Source: Peterkaempfera podocarpi
GTDB lineage: Bacteria > Actinomycetota > Actinomycetes > Streptomycetales > Streptomycetaceae
Direction of reading: 5' to 3'
Length of the DNA: 64,000 nt
Assembly (NCBI RefSeq): GCF_042466665.1
Contig: NZ_CP162102.1
Span: forward strand, 3,348,001-3,412,000
Positions 54,369 to 63,223 of this stretch are shown here, piece after piece (the first letter of the stretch is position 1; every line of letters starts with the position of its first letter). A program made the translations under genes and the position numbers. The notes under the pieces are model-generated. The model saw only the letters and a list, made by a program, of their open reading frames with translations, was not told the DNA's origin and did not search any database.

Positions 54369-55999
54369 AGGACGGCGTCAACACCCCCGCACTGGTCATC
54401 TTCATCCTCTTCTTCGCCGCGGTCACCGTGATGGGCTTCCTGGCCGCACGCTGGCGCAAGGCCGACAACGCCCTGCACCTGGACGAGTGGGGCCTGGGCG
54501 GCCGCAGCTTCGGCACCTGGATCACCTGGTTCCTGCTCGGCGGCGACCTCTACACCGCGTACACCTTCGTGGCCGTCCCCGCGGTCCTCTACGGCGCGGG
54601 CGCGGCCGGCTTCTTCGCGGTCCCGTACACGATCATCGCCTACCCGCTGGTGTTCATGTTCCTGCCGCGGCTGTGGTCGGTCTCGCACCGCCACGGCTAT
54701 GTCACCCCGGCCGACTTCGTCCGCGGCCGCTACGGCTCCAAGGGGCTGTCGCTGGCGGTGGCGCTCACCGGCATCCTGGCCACCATGCCGTACATCGCCC
54801 TCCAGCTGGTGGGCATCCAGGCGGTGCTGGACGTGCTCGGCGTGGGCGGCGGCAACAGCAGCAACTGGTTCGTCAAGGACCTGCCGCTCTTCCTCGCGTT
54901 CGCCGTCCTGGCGGCCTACACCTACTCCTCGGGACTGCGGGCCCCCGCGCTGATCGCCTTCGTCAAGGACACCCTGATCTATCTGGTGATCATCGTCGCG
55001 GCGATCTACATCCCGATGCGGCTGGGCGGCTACGGCCACATCTTCGACGCCGCCGGGCAGAAGTTCGCCACCGTCAACCCGGCGACCGGCAAACCGCTGG
55101 GCTCGCTGATCAGCGGGCCGCAGGCGCAGTGGGGTTACGCCACGCTGGCGCTGGGCTCCGCGATGGCGCTCTTCATGTACCCGCACTCGGTCACCGGAGT
55201 GCTGGCCTCCAAGTCCCGTGACACGGTCCGCCGCAACACCGCGATCCTGCCGGCCTACTCGCTGATGCTGGGCTTCCTGGCGCTGCTGGGCTTCATGGCC
55301 ATCGCGGCCGGCGTCGGCAAGGGCGTCACCGGCTTCAACGCCCAGCTCGCGGTGCCCCAGCTCTTCGAGGACATGTTCCCGGACTGGTTCACCGGGGTGG
55401 CCTTCGCCGCCATCGGCATCGGCGCCCTGGTACCGGCCGCGATCATGTCGATCGCCGCGGCCAACCTCTTCACCCGCAACGTCTACAAGGACTTCATCAA
55501 GCCGGACGCCACCCCCGCGCAGGAGACCAGGGTCTCCAAGCTGGTCTCCCTGGTGGTCAAGGTCGGCGCGCTGATCTTTGTCCTCGGCATGGACAAGCAG
55601 TTCGCGATCAACCTGCAGCTGCTGGGCGGCATCTGGATCCTGCAGACCTTCGTCTCCATCGTCGGCGGCCTGTTCACCCGGTGGTTCCACCGCTGGGCGC
55701 TGCTGGCCGGCTGGGCCGTGGGCATGGTCTACGGCACCTGGAAGGCCTACGGGATCGCCGCCCCCACCACCAAGCACTTCGGCGGCAGCTCCGCCGAGAT
55801 CCCGGTGGTCGGCCAGATCGGGTACATCGGCCTCACCGCCTTTGTGCTCAACCTGGTTGTGGCGGTGGTGCTCACGCTGGTGCTGCGGGCCGCCAAGGCG
55901 CCCGAGGGAGCCGACGAGACGACCAAGGCCGACTACACCGCCGAGGCCGGCGAGCCCGGCGTGGCGGAGGAGAAGCCGCTGGTCGCCCCGGCAGGCTGA
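54365..55999 (+). CDS. Sodium:solute symporter family transporter (MctP-like monocarboxylate permease)
   Basis: 544 residues with about thirteen helices. It opens with VIFILFFAAVTVMGFLAARW and has DEWGLGGRSFGTWITWFLLGG, the SSS family entry; GALVPAAIMSIAAANLFTRN is the conserved helix 8 sodium-site region. Closest in layout to MctP transporters for pyruvate, lactate or acetate, which also pair with DUF3311 proteins. The substrate is inferred. GGAGG stands nine bases before GTG 54365. Confidence 0.9.
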   Translation: MKDGVNTPALVIFILFFAAVTVMGFLAARWRKADNALHLDEWGLGGRSFGTWITWFLLGGDLYTAYTFVAVPAVLYGAGAAGFFAVPYTIIAYPLVFMFLPRLWSVSHRHGYVTPADFVRGRYGSKGLSLAVALTGILATMPYIALQLVGIQAVLDVLGVGGGNSSNWFVKDLPLFLAFAVLAAYTYSSGLRAPALIAFVKDTLIYLVIIVAAIYIPMRLGGYGHIFDAAGQKFATVNPATGKPLGSLISGPQAQWGYATLALGSAMALFMYPHSVTGVLASKSRDTVRRNTAILPAYSLMLGFLALLGFMAIAAGVGKGVTGFNAQLAVPQLFEDMFPDWFTGVAFAAIGIGALVPAAIMSIAAANLFTRNVYKDFIKPDATPAQETRVSKLVSLVVKVGALIFVLGMDKQFAINLQLLGGIWILQTFVSIVGGLFTRWFHRWALLAGWAVGMVYGTWKAYGIAAPTTKHFGGSSAEIPVVGQIGYIGLTAFVLNLVVAVVLTLVLRAAKAPEGADETTKADYTAEAGEPGVAEEKPLVAPAG

Positions 56000-56017
56000 G
56001 CCCTGGACCTGCACATC

Positions 56018-56050
56018 GGCCGCCGCCTCCGGGAGACTGGGGGCGGCGGT
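56018..56050 (+). terminator. Possible terminator after the symporter
   Basis: CCGCCGCC (56020-56027) pairs with GGCGGCGG (56042-56049), extended by imperfect pairs; 20 bases after the symporter stop. Confidence 0.5.
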
Positions 56051-56081
56051 CGTCTGCGTCGACACGGAGGGGGACGGCGGG

Positions 56082-56780
56082 ATGGGACACCTTGAGCGGC
56101 TGCCGGCCGCGCTGCTCGCGGTACGGCACGGCGAGTCCACGGCCAACGCCGTGTTCGAGGAGGCGGAGGCGGCCGGGGCCACCGACGTGCCCATCACCTC
56201 CCGGGACGCCGACATCCCCCTCACCGCACGGGGCCGCGAGCAGTGCCGGGCGCTGGCCCGCCGGCTGGCCCTCGCACCGCCGGAGGAGCAGCCGCAGAGC
56301 ATCTGGTGCTCGCCCTACGACCGCGCCCGGCAGAGCGCCGAGCCTCTGCTGGCCGCGCTCGGCGGGGATCTGCCGCTGCGGATCGACGAACGGCTGCGCG
56401 ACCGGGAGCTGGGCGTACTGGAGATGCTCCCCGCCGCCGGTATCGAGGCCCGCCATCCCGCCGAGGCGGCCCGCCGGAGGCGCCTGGGCGAGCTCTACTA
56501 CCGGCCCCCCGGCGGCGAGTCCTGCGCCGATGTGGCGCTGCGGCTGCGCAGCCTGCTGGCCGACCTGGCCGAGCGGGAGGCCGGACGGCGGGTGCTGGTG
56601 GTCTGCCATGACGCGGTGGTGCTGATGCTGCGCTACGTCCTGGAGGACCTGGACGAGCCCGGAATGCTGGCCGCCCACGCCGCCGACGGCCGGGTGCGGA
56701 ATGCCTCGCTGAGCGAGTGGCGGCTGCACGGCGGCCGTCTCCACCGCACCCTGTGGAACGACACCACCCATCTGCCCTAG
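56082..56780 (+). CDS. Histidine phosphatase family protein
   Basis: 232 residues. The catalytic RHGES motif (LLAVRHGESTANAV) carries the phospho-His; a second His is in VLVVCHDAVVLMLRYVL and the Arg in SPYDRARQSAEPLL. RDRELGVLEML matches the middle of phosphoglycerate-mutase-like phosphatases. The substrate is unknown (phosphosugar or nucleotide possible). ATG 56082 has GGGGGACGGCGG upstream. Ends well before the convergent regulator gene. Confidence 0.9.
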   Translation: MGHLERLPAALLAVRHGESTANAVFEEAEAAGATDVPITSRDADIPLTARGREQCRALARRLALAPPEEQPQSIWCSPYDRARQSAEPLLAALGGDLPLRIDERLRDRELGVLEMLPAAGIEARHPAEAARRRRLGELYYRPPGGESCADVALRLRSLLADLAEREAGRRVLVVCHDAVVLMLRYVLEDLDEPGMLAAHAADGRVRNASLSEWRLHGGRLHRTLWNDTTHLP

Positions 56781-56878
56781 CCGGAACCGCACTTCGTGCC
56801 ACGCGGTCCGCGGCGCACCGCCGGAGGCCGTCACCCGACCCGGCGGGACGGGCCGTCCGCCGGGCGGCTCACCCGGGG

Positions 56879-57832
56879 TCAGCCGACCGGGGCGCGAAAG
56901 GTGCGGCGGTAGGCCTGCGGAGTGGTGCCGAGCCACTTGCCGAAGTGGTGCCGCATCCCCGCCGCATTGCCGAAGCCGGTGGCCGCGGCGATGGCGTCCA
57001 CCGTCTCGTCCGTCGACTCCAGCATCCGCTGGGCGTGCAGCACCCGTTGGCCCACCAGCCAGCGGTGCGGGGTGGTGCCGGTCTCCTGCTGGAAGCGGCG
57101 GGCGAAGGTGCGCGGCGACATATGGACCCGGGCCGCCAGTTGCTGCACCGTCGCCTCCCGGTCGAGGTTGCGCCGCATCCAGTCCAGCAGCTCGGCCAGC
57201 GAGTCCCCCTCGGCCTCCGGCAGCGGCCGCTCGACATACTGGGCCTGGCCGCCGTCCCGGTGCGGGGCGACCACCATACGGCGGGCGATGGCCAGGGCCA
57301 CCTCGCTGCCCTGCTCCTGGCGGACGATGTGCAGACAGGCGTCGATGCCCGCGGCGGTACCGGCCGAGGTGACCACCTGGCCCTCGTCCACATAGAGCAC
57401 ATCGGGTTCCAGGGTCGCCAGCGGAAACCGCTCGGCGAGTGTGTCCAGATAGCGCCAGTGGGTGGTGCAGCGGCGGCCGTCCAGCAGTCCGGCGGCGCCC
57501 AGCAGGAAGGTGCCCGAGCAGATGGAGAGCACCCGGGCCCCGCGCTCCACCGCTTGGCGCAGGGCGTGCAGCAGCGCGGGCGGGTAGTCGCCGCGGAGCC
57601 CCGAGGCGACCGAGATCACCAGGTCGGCCTCGGCGATCCGCTCGGGCCCGTGCGGGATGTCGATGCTGAACCCGGCATGGGTGCGGACCGGGCCCGGCTT
57701 GTCGGAGACGACCGCGAAGTCGTACACCGGCAGCCCCTGGTCGCTGCGGTCCAGGCCGAAGACCTCGCAGGCCACGCCCAGTTCAAAGGGGTGGGCCTCC
57801 TCCAGCACGATGGCCACCACGTTCTTCAGCAT
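56879..57832 (-). CDS. GlxA-family AraC transcriptional regulator (DJ-1/PfpI fusion)
   Basis: 317 residues: an N-terminal DJ-1/PfpI amidotransferase-like domain (VVAIVLEEAHPFELGVACEVFGLD, VLSICSGTFLLGAAGLLDG with a nucleophile-elbow Cys) and a C-terminal AraC pair of HTH motifs (VQQLAARVHMSPRTFARRF, VDAIAAATGFGNAAGMRHHF). AdpA, the A-factor regulator, has the same architecture, but AdpA is longer and its sequence differs, so this is another GlxA member. The start is ATG 57830-57832. The 5' region contains a striking inverted repeat, probably its operator. Confidence 0.9.
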   Translation of the reverse strand: MLKNVVAIVLEEAHPFELGVACEVFGLDRSDQGLPVYDFAVVSDKPGPVRTHAGFSIDIPHGPERIAEADLVISVASGLRGDYPPALLHALRQAVERGARVLSICSGTFLLGAAGLLDGRRCTTHWRYLDTLAERFPLATLEPDVLYVDEGQVVTSAGTAAGIDACLHIVRQEQGSEVALAIARRMVVAPHRDGGQAQYVERPLPEAEGDSLAELLDWMRRNLDREATVQQLAARVHMSPRTFARRFQQETGTTPHRWLVGQRVLHAQRMLESTDETVDAIAAATGFGNAAGMRHHFGKWLGTTPQAYRRTFRAPVG

Positions 57833-57849
57833 GTCCCCAGACTGCCGCC

Positions 57850-57886
57850 TGGCAGTAATTCGCGCAAGAGTGGCATTACTGCCACT
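57850..57886. promoter_or_regulatory. Nested inverted repeats upstream of the GlxA-like gene
   Basis: TGGCAGTAAT (57850-57859) and ATTACTGCCA (57875-57884) form perfect ten-base arms with a 15-base spacer; AGTGGC (57869-57874) and GCCACT (57881-57886) form a second repeat inside. It starts 18 bases before the ATG, fitting autorepression. Confidence 0.65.
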
Positions 57887-58084
57887 CGTTGCGGCTGCAT
57901 CCAAATGCGAGAGTCAAGGCATGGAAACCGCACTCGCAATCCTCGCGGCCGCGGGCGGCTTCGGCCTCCTCGGACTGCTCGTCGGCCTGGACGCCAGGCA
58001 GCACCGCGTGGTCGGCGGGCACCGTCCCGGCGGCTACCCCAGGGACCCGTACGCAGGCGAACACCCCTCCGGCACACTGGGCGC

Positions 58085-58582
58085 ATGGACATCGTCGTAC
58101 GGGCCGCACGCCCGGAAGAGCTGGACCGGGCAGGGCACATCACAGCCGATGCCTTCATCGGGGACGGCCACACCTCAGCCGACGGCGACTACGCCCGGCG
58201 CCTGCTCGACGCCCGCACCCGCGCCGCTGAGGCCGAACTTCTCGTCGCGGTCGACGACAGCGGCGAAGGCACACTCCTCGGCTGCGTGACCTTCGCACTC
58301 CCGGGCACCCCCTGGGCCGAGGTGGCCCGGGAGGACGAGGCCGAGATACGGATGCTGGCGGTCGCCCCCGAGGCCCGCGGCCGCGGCGCCGGAGAGGCCC
58401 TGGTCCGGGCCGCCATGGCCAGGGCCCGGGCCCACGGACTGCCCCGGATGGCCTTCTCCACCCAACGGAGCATGCACTCCGCCCACCGGCTGTACGAGCG
58501 GCTCGGCTTCCGCCACACCCCGGACCGCGACTGGTCCCCCGTCCCCGAGGTTCAGCTCCAGGTGTTCGCCGCACAGATCTGA
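58085..58582 (+). CDS. GNAT N-acetyltransferase
   Basis: 165 residues. MDIVVRAARPEELDRAGHI is a typical GNAT start; motif A is IRMLAVAPEARGRGAGEALV, and STQRSMHSAHRLYERLGFRHTP forms the C-terminal CoA-binding helix and strand. The substrate is unknown. ATG 58085 begins the fold. It lies divergent to the GlxA-like regulator (252 bases apart), which might control it, and ends eight bases before the convergent LysE-type gene. Confidence 0.88.
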   Translation: MDIVVRAARPEELDRAGHITADAFIGDGHTSADGDYARRLLDARTRAAEAELLVAVDDSGEGTLLGCVTFALPGTPWAEVAREDEAEIRMLAVAPEARGRGAGEALVRAAMARARAHGLPRMAFSTQRSMHSAHRLYERLGFRHTPDRDWSPVPEVQLQVFAAQI

Positions 58583-58589
58583 GGCATCG

Positions 58590-59225
58590 TCACCACGCCT
58601 GCGCCACCAGCAGCCTCAGCGCCAGCACGGTGATCAGGACGCTGGAGGCCACCGCGGTGGCCAGCTGCCCGCGGCTGCCGGTCAGGACACGGCCGAGCAG
58701 TGCCCCACCGCCGGCCAGCAGCAGTTGCCAACTGGCCGACGCGGCAAAGGCGGCAGCGATGAACACGGCCTGCTCCAGGCGGTCCGGCGCCCCCGAGGTA
58801 CGGCTCCCCAGCACCAGCGCCGTGAAGTAGATCACGGTGGCGGGGTTCATGAGGGTCATCCCCAGCAGCCCGAGATAGGCCCGCCCGGGCCCCTGCGGCG
58901 TCCCCTCGACCGCGGCCGCCCCACCGCGGCCGCGGTACCGGCCGACACCCGCGACCGCCCCACGGACCGCCAGGAGCAGCAGCACCACTGCCGAACCCCA
59001 GCGCAGCGGAACCATCACCGGCCGGATCAGCGGGGTGAGTGCCGCACCCCCGAACGCGGCGACCAGTGCATAGAGGCCGTCGGCCGTGGCGACGCCGAGC
59101 GCGGCGAAGGCGCCGATCCGCAGGGACGTCCGGGCGGTGAGGGCCACCAGATAGGCCGCGACCGCTCCCACGGGCACGGCGATGCCGTAGCCCGCGAGGA
59201 GCCCCGCGACCAGGGCGGCCGTCAT
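58590..59225 (-). CDS. LysE-family amino-acid exporter
   Basis: 211 residues with six helices: LVAGLLAGYGIAVPVGAVAAYLV (with the GxxxPVGA-like LysE/RhtB entry), GAFAALGVATADGLYALVAAFG, and GLLGMTLMNPATVIYFTALVLG, the family NP motif. Such proteins export amino acids or analogues by proton exchange. ATG 59223-59225 starts the first helix; an in-frame GTG eight codons upstream is possible and neither has a clear ribosome binding site. It diverges from nrdA across the NrdR/riboswitch region. Confidence 0.85.
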   Translation of the reverse strand: MTAALVAGLLAGYGIAVPVGAVAAYLVALTARTSLRIGAFAALGVATADGLYALVAAFGGAALTPLIRPVMVPLRWGSAVVLLLLAVRGAVAGVGRYRGRGGAAAVEGTPQGPGRAYLGLLGMTLMNPATVIYFTALVLGSRTSGAPDRLEQAVFIAAAFAASASWQLLLAGGGALLGRVLTGSRGQLATAVASSVLITVLALRLLVAQAW

Positions 59226-59403
59226 GACCGCGCGGGAGCCGGCCTCCACGGTCGGCCCGGCTGCTGTCGGCCGTGCACCGGTCGGGTGGTGGCGGTCGTC
59301 GGCAGCGGAGCGGTCATGGTGGTCATGGGCAGATCCTGGGGTCTGCCGAGCCGTCCGGGCAAGGCGTTTTCCCTGCGCCGGCGGCCGCCCGCAGAGCCGC
59401 CAC

Positions 59404-59450
59404 GCACAACATGTGGGGCTCCTTGCCGAACCTGCCACTAGATGTATGCT
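59404..59450 (+). promoter_or_regulatory. nrdAB promoter with paired NrdR-like boxes
   Basis: Two elements, CACAACATGTGG (59405-59416) and CCACTAGATGTATGCT (59435-59450), resemble NrdR boxes (ACACTACATGTAGTGT type) and their centres are 31 bases apart, the three-helical-turn spacing usual for NrdR. TTGCCG (59423-59428), 16 bases, TATGCT (59445-59450) is a plausible promoter overlapped by box 2. Confidence 0.65.
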
Positions 59451-59454
59451 CAGT

Positions 59455-59560
59455 CCGCTGTCGACGCAGGGGAACCCGGTGGGAATCCGGGACTGCCCCG
59501 CAGCGGTGTGCGGGCTACCTGCCCGTGAGTCCGAGTGCCTGCCGACGGTGCGTCCGGCGT
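59455..59560 (+). ncRNA. Cobalamin (adenosylcobalamin) riboswitch upstream of nrdAB
   Basis: The conserved core GGTGGGAATCCGGGACTGCC (59478-59497) is followed by CCGCAGCGGTG and the B12-box region GAGTCCGAGTGCCTGCC (59527-59543). This is the class that controls streptomycete class Ia ribonucleotide reductase: with B12 present, the B12-dependent class II enzyme suffices and nrdAB is switched off. The downstream hairpin at 59617-59640 may be the expression platform. Confidence 0.9.
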
Positions 59561-59616
59561 GCCCCTGCATACGCCACCGGGCGCCGTACGTCCGGGCCTC
59601 GCGGGTGGGCCGGGGA

Positions 59617-59640
59617 CGCACCGGCGTGTGCCCCGGTGCG
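59617..59640 (+). terminator. Candidate expression-platform hairpin of the B12 riboswitch
   Basis: CGCACCGG (59617-59624) pairs with CCGGTGCG (59633-59640), eight-base loop, 54 bases before the nrdA start. It could terminate transcription or act with the ribosome binding site GAGGAGAG. Confidence 0.5.
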
Positions 59641-59693
59641 CGCGCCCCTCCCCTGCGGCCCGGTGGTCCGACCGCCGCGAGGAGAGAGCACCC

Positions 59694-62084
59694 GTGACCA
59701 ACCCCGCCTCAGCCGACCTGGAGCACGACGAACCCGGCACCGCCCTGCTGCGTGTCCTCACCGACAGCAGCGCGGACCTGCCGGAGGTGGACCCCGGCCG
59801 GGTCGCCGCCGCCGCGCTGCGCGGACGCCACTCCGGCTCGGACTTCGCCGAGCTGCGCTCCCTCGCCGTGGAGGCCGCCGCCGCCCTGATCGCCGAGGAC
59901 CCGCAGTACTCCCGGCTGGCGGCCCGGCTGCTGGCCAGGGAGATCGCCGACGAGGCCATCGGCGAGGGCGCGGTGTGCTTCGCCGCCTCCATCGCCGTCG
60001 GACACCGGGAAGGGCTGATCGGCGACACCACCGCAGACTTCGTCGCCCGCCACGCCGATGCGCTGGACGCCCTGATCGAGCTCCCTTCCTCGCCCGCCTT
60101 CGGCGCGGCGGGGCCCCGCGGCGACGACCGCTTCGAGTACTTCGGGCTGCGCACCGTCCAGTCCCGCTATCTGCTGCGCCACCCGGTCACCCGCCGGGTG
60201 ATCGAGACTCCGCAGCACTTCCTGCTGCGCGTCGCCTGCGGTCTGGCGGTCGGCAGCAGTGCGCAGTCGGTGGCCGAGGTGGCGGAGCTCTACCGGCTGA
60301 TGAGCCGGCTGGAGTACCTGCCCTCCTCCCCCACCCTCTTCAACTCCGGCACCCGCCACCCGCAGATGTCCTCCTGCTATCTGCTGGACTCCCCGCTGGA
60401 CGAGCTGGACTCCATCTACCAGCGCTACACCCAGATCGCCCGGCTCTCCAAGCACGCCGGCGGCATCGGCCTCTCCTACAGCCGGATCCGCTCCAGGGGC
60501 TCGCTGATCCGCGGCACCAACGGCCGCTCCAACGGCATCGTGCCCTTCCTGCGCACCCTGGACTCCTCCGTGGCCGCGGTCAACCAGGGCGGCCGGCGCA
60601 AGGGCGCCGCCTGTGTCTACCTGGAGACCTGGCACGCCGACATCGAGGAGTTCCTGGAGCTGCGCGACTCCACCGGCGAGGAGGCCCGCCGCACCCACAA
60701 CCTCAACCTCGCCCACTGGATCCCGGACGAGTTCATGCGCCGGGTGGAGGCCGACGCCGACTGGTCGCTCTTCTCGCCCGCGGACGTCCCCGAGCTGGTG
60801 GACCTGTGGGGCGCCGACTTCGACGCCGCGTACACCAAGGCCGAGCAGTCCGGAAAGGCCCTGCGCTCCATCCCCGCCCGCACCCTCTACGCCCGGATGA
60901 TGCGCACCCTGGCGCAGACCGGCAACGGCTGGATGACCTTCAAGGACGCCTCCAACCGCGCCGCCAACCAGACCGCGCTCCCCGGCCGCACCGTCCACTC
61001 CTCCAACCTCTGCACCGAGATCCTGGAGGTCACCGACGACTCCGAGACCGCGGTGTGCAACCTGGGCTCGGTCAACCTGGCCGCGCACCTGCTGCCCACC
61101 GGCGAGCTGGACTGGGAGCGGCTGGACGCCACCGTCCGCACCGCCGTGACCTTCCTCGACCGGGTGGTGGACATCAACTACTACCCGACCCCCGAGGCCA
61201 CCGCCTCCAACTCCCGCTGGCGGCCGGTGGGTCTGGGCGTGATGGGCCTGCAGGACGTCTTCTTCCGGCTGCGGCTGCCCTTCGACTCCCCCGAGGCCAA
61301 GCGGCTCTCCACGCTGATCTCCGAGCGGATCATGCTGGCCGCCTACGAGACCTCGTGCGAGCTCGCCGAGCGACTCGGCCGGCACGACGCGTACGAGGAG
61401 ACCCGGGCGGCCCGCGGTCAGCTCCACATCGACCACTTCGCCACCGCGCCGGGGTGGCCGGAGCGCTGGGAGGCGCTGCGGAGCCGGGTCGCCGAGACCG
61501 GGCTGCGCAACTCGCTGCTGCTGGCGATCGCCCCGACCGCGACCATCGCCTCGATCGCGGGCGTCTACGAGTGCATCGAGCCGCAGGTCTCCAACCTCTT
61601 CAAGCGCGAGACCCTGTCGGGCGAGTTCCTCCAGGTCAACCCGTACCTGGTCAACGACCTGAAGGCGCGGGGGCTGTGGACCGCCGCGACCCGCGACGCA
61701 CTGCGTGAGGCCAACGGCTCGGCGCAGGAGATCCCGGGCCTGTCGGCGGACCTCACGTCGCTCTACCGCACCGCCTGGGAGCTGCCGCAGCGCTCGCTGA
61801 TCGACCTGGCCGCGGCCCGCATGCCGTACCTGGACCAGAGCCAGTCGCTCAACCTCTTCATGGCCGCGCCCACCATCGGCAAGCTCAGCTCGATGTACGC
61901 GTACGCCTGGAAGGTCGGCCTGAAGACCACCTACTACCTGCGCTCCCGCCCCGCGACCCGGATCGCCCAGGCGGCCGGCGCGCCCCCAGCCGTGAACATC
62001 CCCGCCCCCGCCGTCAGCGAGGAGCAGTCCGCCGCCATCGCCTGCTCCCTGGAGAACCCCGAGTCCTGCGAGGCCTGCCAGTGA
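59694..62084 (+). CDS. nrdA: Class Ia ribonucleoside-diphosphate reductase, alpha subunit
   Basis: 796 residues. It reduces ribonucleotides to deoxyribonucleotides. Redox cysteines: MSSCYLLD and AVCNLGSVNL; the radical cysteine is in SSNLCTEILE (NxCxE); the C-terminal shuttle is CEACQ. GGIGLSYSRIRSRG and the tyrosine pair SSMYAYAW near the end complete the radical path. The N terminus (about 1-80) is short and I see no complete ATP-cone. GTG 59694 follows GAGGAGAG. It is controlled by the upstream B12 riboswitch and probably NrdR; the stop overlaps nrdB (GTGA). Confidence 0.96.
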   Translation: MTNPASADLEHDEPGTALLRVLTDSSADLPEVDPGRVAAAALRGRHSGSDFAELRSLAVEAAAALIAEDPQYSRLAARLLAREIADEAIGEGAVCFAASIAVGHREGLIGDTTADFVARHADALDALIELPSSPAFGAAGPRGDDRFEYFGLRTVQSRYLLRHPVTRRVIETPQHFLLRVACGLAVGSSAQSVAEVAELYRLMSRLEYLPSSPTLFNSGTRHPQMSSCYLLDSPLDELDSIYQRYTQIARLSKHAGGIGLSYSRIRSRGSLIRGTNGRSNGIVPFLRTLDSSVAAVNQGGRRKGAACVYLETWHADIEEFLELRDSTGEEARRTHNLNLAHWIPDEFMRRVEADADWSLFSPADVPELVDLWGADFDAAYTKAEQSGKALRSIPARTLYARMMRTLAQTGNGWMTFKDASNRAANQTALPGRTVHSSNLCTEILEVTDDSETAVCNLGSVNLAAHLLPTGELDWERLDATVRTAVTFLDRVVDINYYPTPEATASNSRWRPVGLGVMGLQDVFFRLRLPFDSPEAKRLSTLISERIMLAAYETSCELAERLGRHDAYEETRAARGQLHIDHFATAPGWPERWEALRSRVAETGLRNSLLLAIAPTATIASIAGVYECIEPQVSNLFKRETLSGEFLQVNPYLVNDLKARGLWTAATRDALREANGSAQEIPGLSADLTSLYRTAWELPQRSLIDLAAARMPYLDQSQSLNLFMAAPTIGKLSSMYAYAWKVGLKTTYYLRSRPATRIAQAAGAPPAVNIPAPAVSEEQSAAIACSLENPESCEACQ

Positions 62085-63112
62085 CCACCGCCGCCAAGAA
62101 CCTGCTCGACCCGGGTTTTGAACTCACCCTGCGGCCGATGCGCTACCCGGACTTCTACGACCGGTACCGCGACGCCATCAAGAACACCTGGACCGTGGAG
62201 GAGGTGGACCTGCACTCGGACGTCGCCGACCTCGCCAAGCTCAGCGACGGAGAGCGGCACCTGCTGGGCCGGCTGGTCGCCTTCTTCGCCACCGGCGACT
62301 CGATCGTCGCCAACAACCTGGTGCTGACCCTCTACAAGCACATCAACTCGCCCGAGGCGCGGCTCTACCTCTCCCGACAGCTCTTCGAGGAGGCCGTCCA
62401 CGTCCAGTTCTATCTGACCCTGCTGGACACCTACCTGCCCGATCCGGAGGACCGGGCGGCGGCCTTCGCCGCGGTCGAGAACATCCCCTCCATCCGGGAG
62501 AAGGCGCAGTTCTGCTTCCGCTGGATGGCTGCGCTGGACGGAGAGACGGGGGTCGAGAAGACCGACCGGCTGGAGACCAAGGAGGACCGCCGCCGGTTCC
62601 TGCTCAACCTGATCTGCTTCGCCGCCTGTATCGAGGGGCTGTTCTTCTACGGCGCCTTCGCCTATGTCTACTGGTTCCGCAGCCGGGGCCTGCTGCACGG
62701 CCTGGCCACCGGCACCAACTGGGTGTTCCGCGACGAGTCCATGCACATGGACTTCGCCTTCTCGGTGGTGGACACCGTCCGCGCGGAGGAGCCCGACCTC
62801 TTCGACGAGGAGATGGGCCGCCAGGTCACCGCCATGCTGGAGCAGGCGGTGGAGGCCGAGCTGCAGTTCGCCCGCGATCTGTGCGGCGACGGCCTGCCCG
62901 GGATGAACACCGACTCCATGCGCCAGTACCTGGAGTGCGTCGCCGACCAGCGTCTGGCCCGGCTGGGCCTGCCGGCCCGCTACGGCTCCGGCAACCCCTT
63001 CGGCTTCATGGAGCTGCAGAACGTCCAGGAGCTGACCAACTTCTTCGAGCGCCGGGTCTCCGCCTACCAGGTCGCCGTGGAGGGCTCGGTCTCCTTCGAC
63101 GACGACTTCTGA
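62081..63112 (+). CDS. nrdB: Class Ia ribonucleotide reductase, beta subunit
   Basis: 343 residues forming the diiron-tyrosyl radical subunit. Metal ligands fit Asp in FFATGDSIV, Glu and His in FEEAVHVQFY, Glu in CIEGLFFYG, and Glu/His in RDESMHMDFAF. The radical Tyr is four residues after the His (HVQFY), as in Escherichia coli Tyr122. GTG 62081 overlaps the nrdA stop, so subunits are made in equal amounts. The C terminus VSFDDDF is the tail that docks into NrdA. Confidence 0.96.
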   Translation: MTTAAKNLLDPGFELTLRPMRYPDFYDRYRDAIKNTWTVEEVDLHSDVADLAKLSDGERHLLGRLVAFFATGDSIVANNLVLTLYKHINSPEARLYLSRQLFEEAVHVQFYLTLLDTYLPDPEDRAAAFAAVENIPSIREKAQFCFRWMAALDGETGVEKTDRLETKEDRRRFLLNLICFAACIEGLFFYGAFAYVYWFRSRGLLHGLATGTNWVFRDESMHMDFAFSVVDTVRAEEPDLFDEEMGRQVTAMLEQAVEAELQFARDLCGDGLPGMNTDSMRQYLECVADQRLARLGLPARYGSGNPFGFMELQNVQELTNFFERRVSAYQVAVEGSVSFDDDF

Positions 63113-63121
63113 GACACCCGT

Positions 63122-63162
63122 GGCCCGGCCGGGCAGGCGGAGGGGGCCTGCCCGGCCGGGCC
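63122..63162. terminator. Terminator between nrdB and def
   Basis: Perfect 17-base stem GGCCCGGCCGGGCAGGC (63122-63138) with 63146-63162, seven-base loop, nine bases after the nrdB stop. Confidence 0.8.
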
Positions 63163-63223
63163 ATGGATCCGGCTGCGGAAACGGCTGTGACGATGCGTCG
63201 ACTGCCGTCTGCGGCGGGGTGGT

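Noticed and set aside
54305..56302. A 665-codon open frame antisense to the symporter
   Set aside because: Low-complexity shadow of the symporter gene; the plus strand encodes a clear SSS transporter with DUF3311 partner.
56879..57832. Possibility that the AraC/DJ-1 fusion is AdpA
   Set aside because: The protein is about 80 residues shorter than AdpA and the HTH and N-terminal blocks differ from those I recall for AdpA; a general GlxA-type regulator fits better.
57921..58289. A small membrane-like frame starting METALAILAAAGGFG
   Set aside because: It has a short hydrophobic start, but the frame runs 200 bases into the clear acetyltransferase gene and the ribosome binding site is weak. A very short real peptide cannot be excluded.
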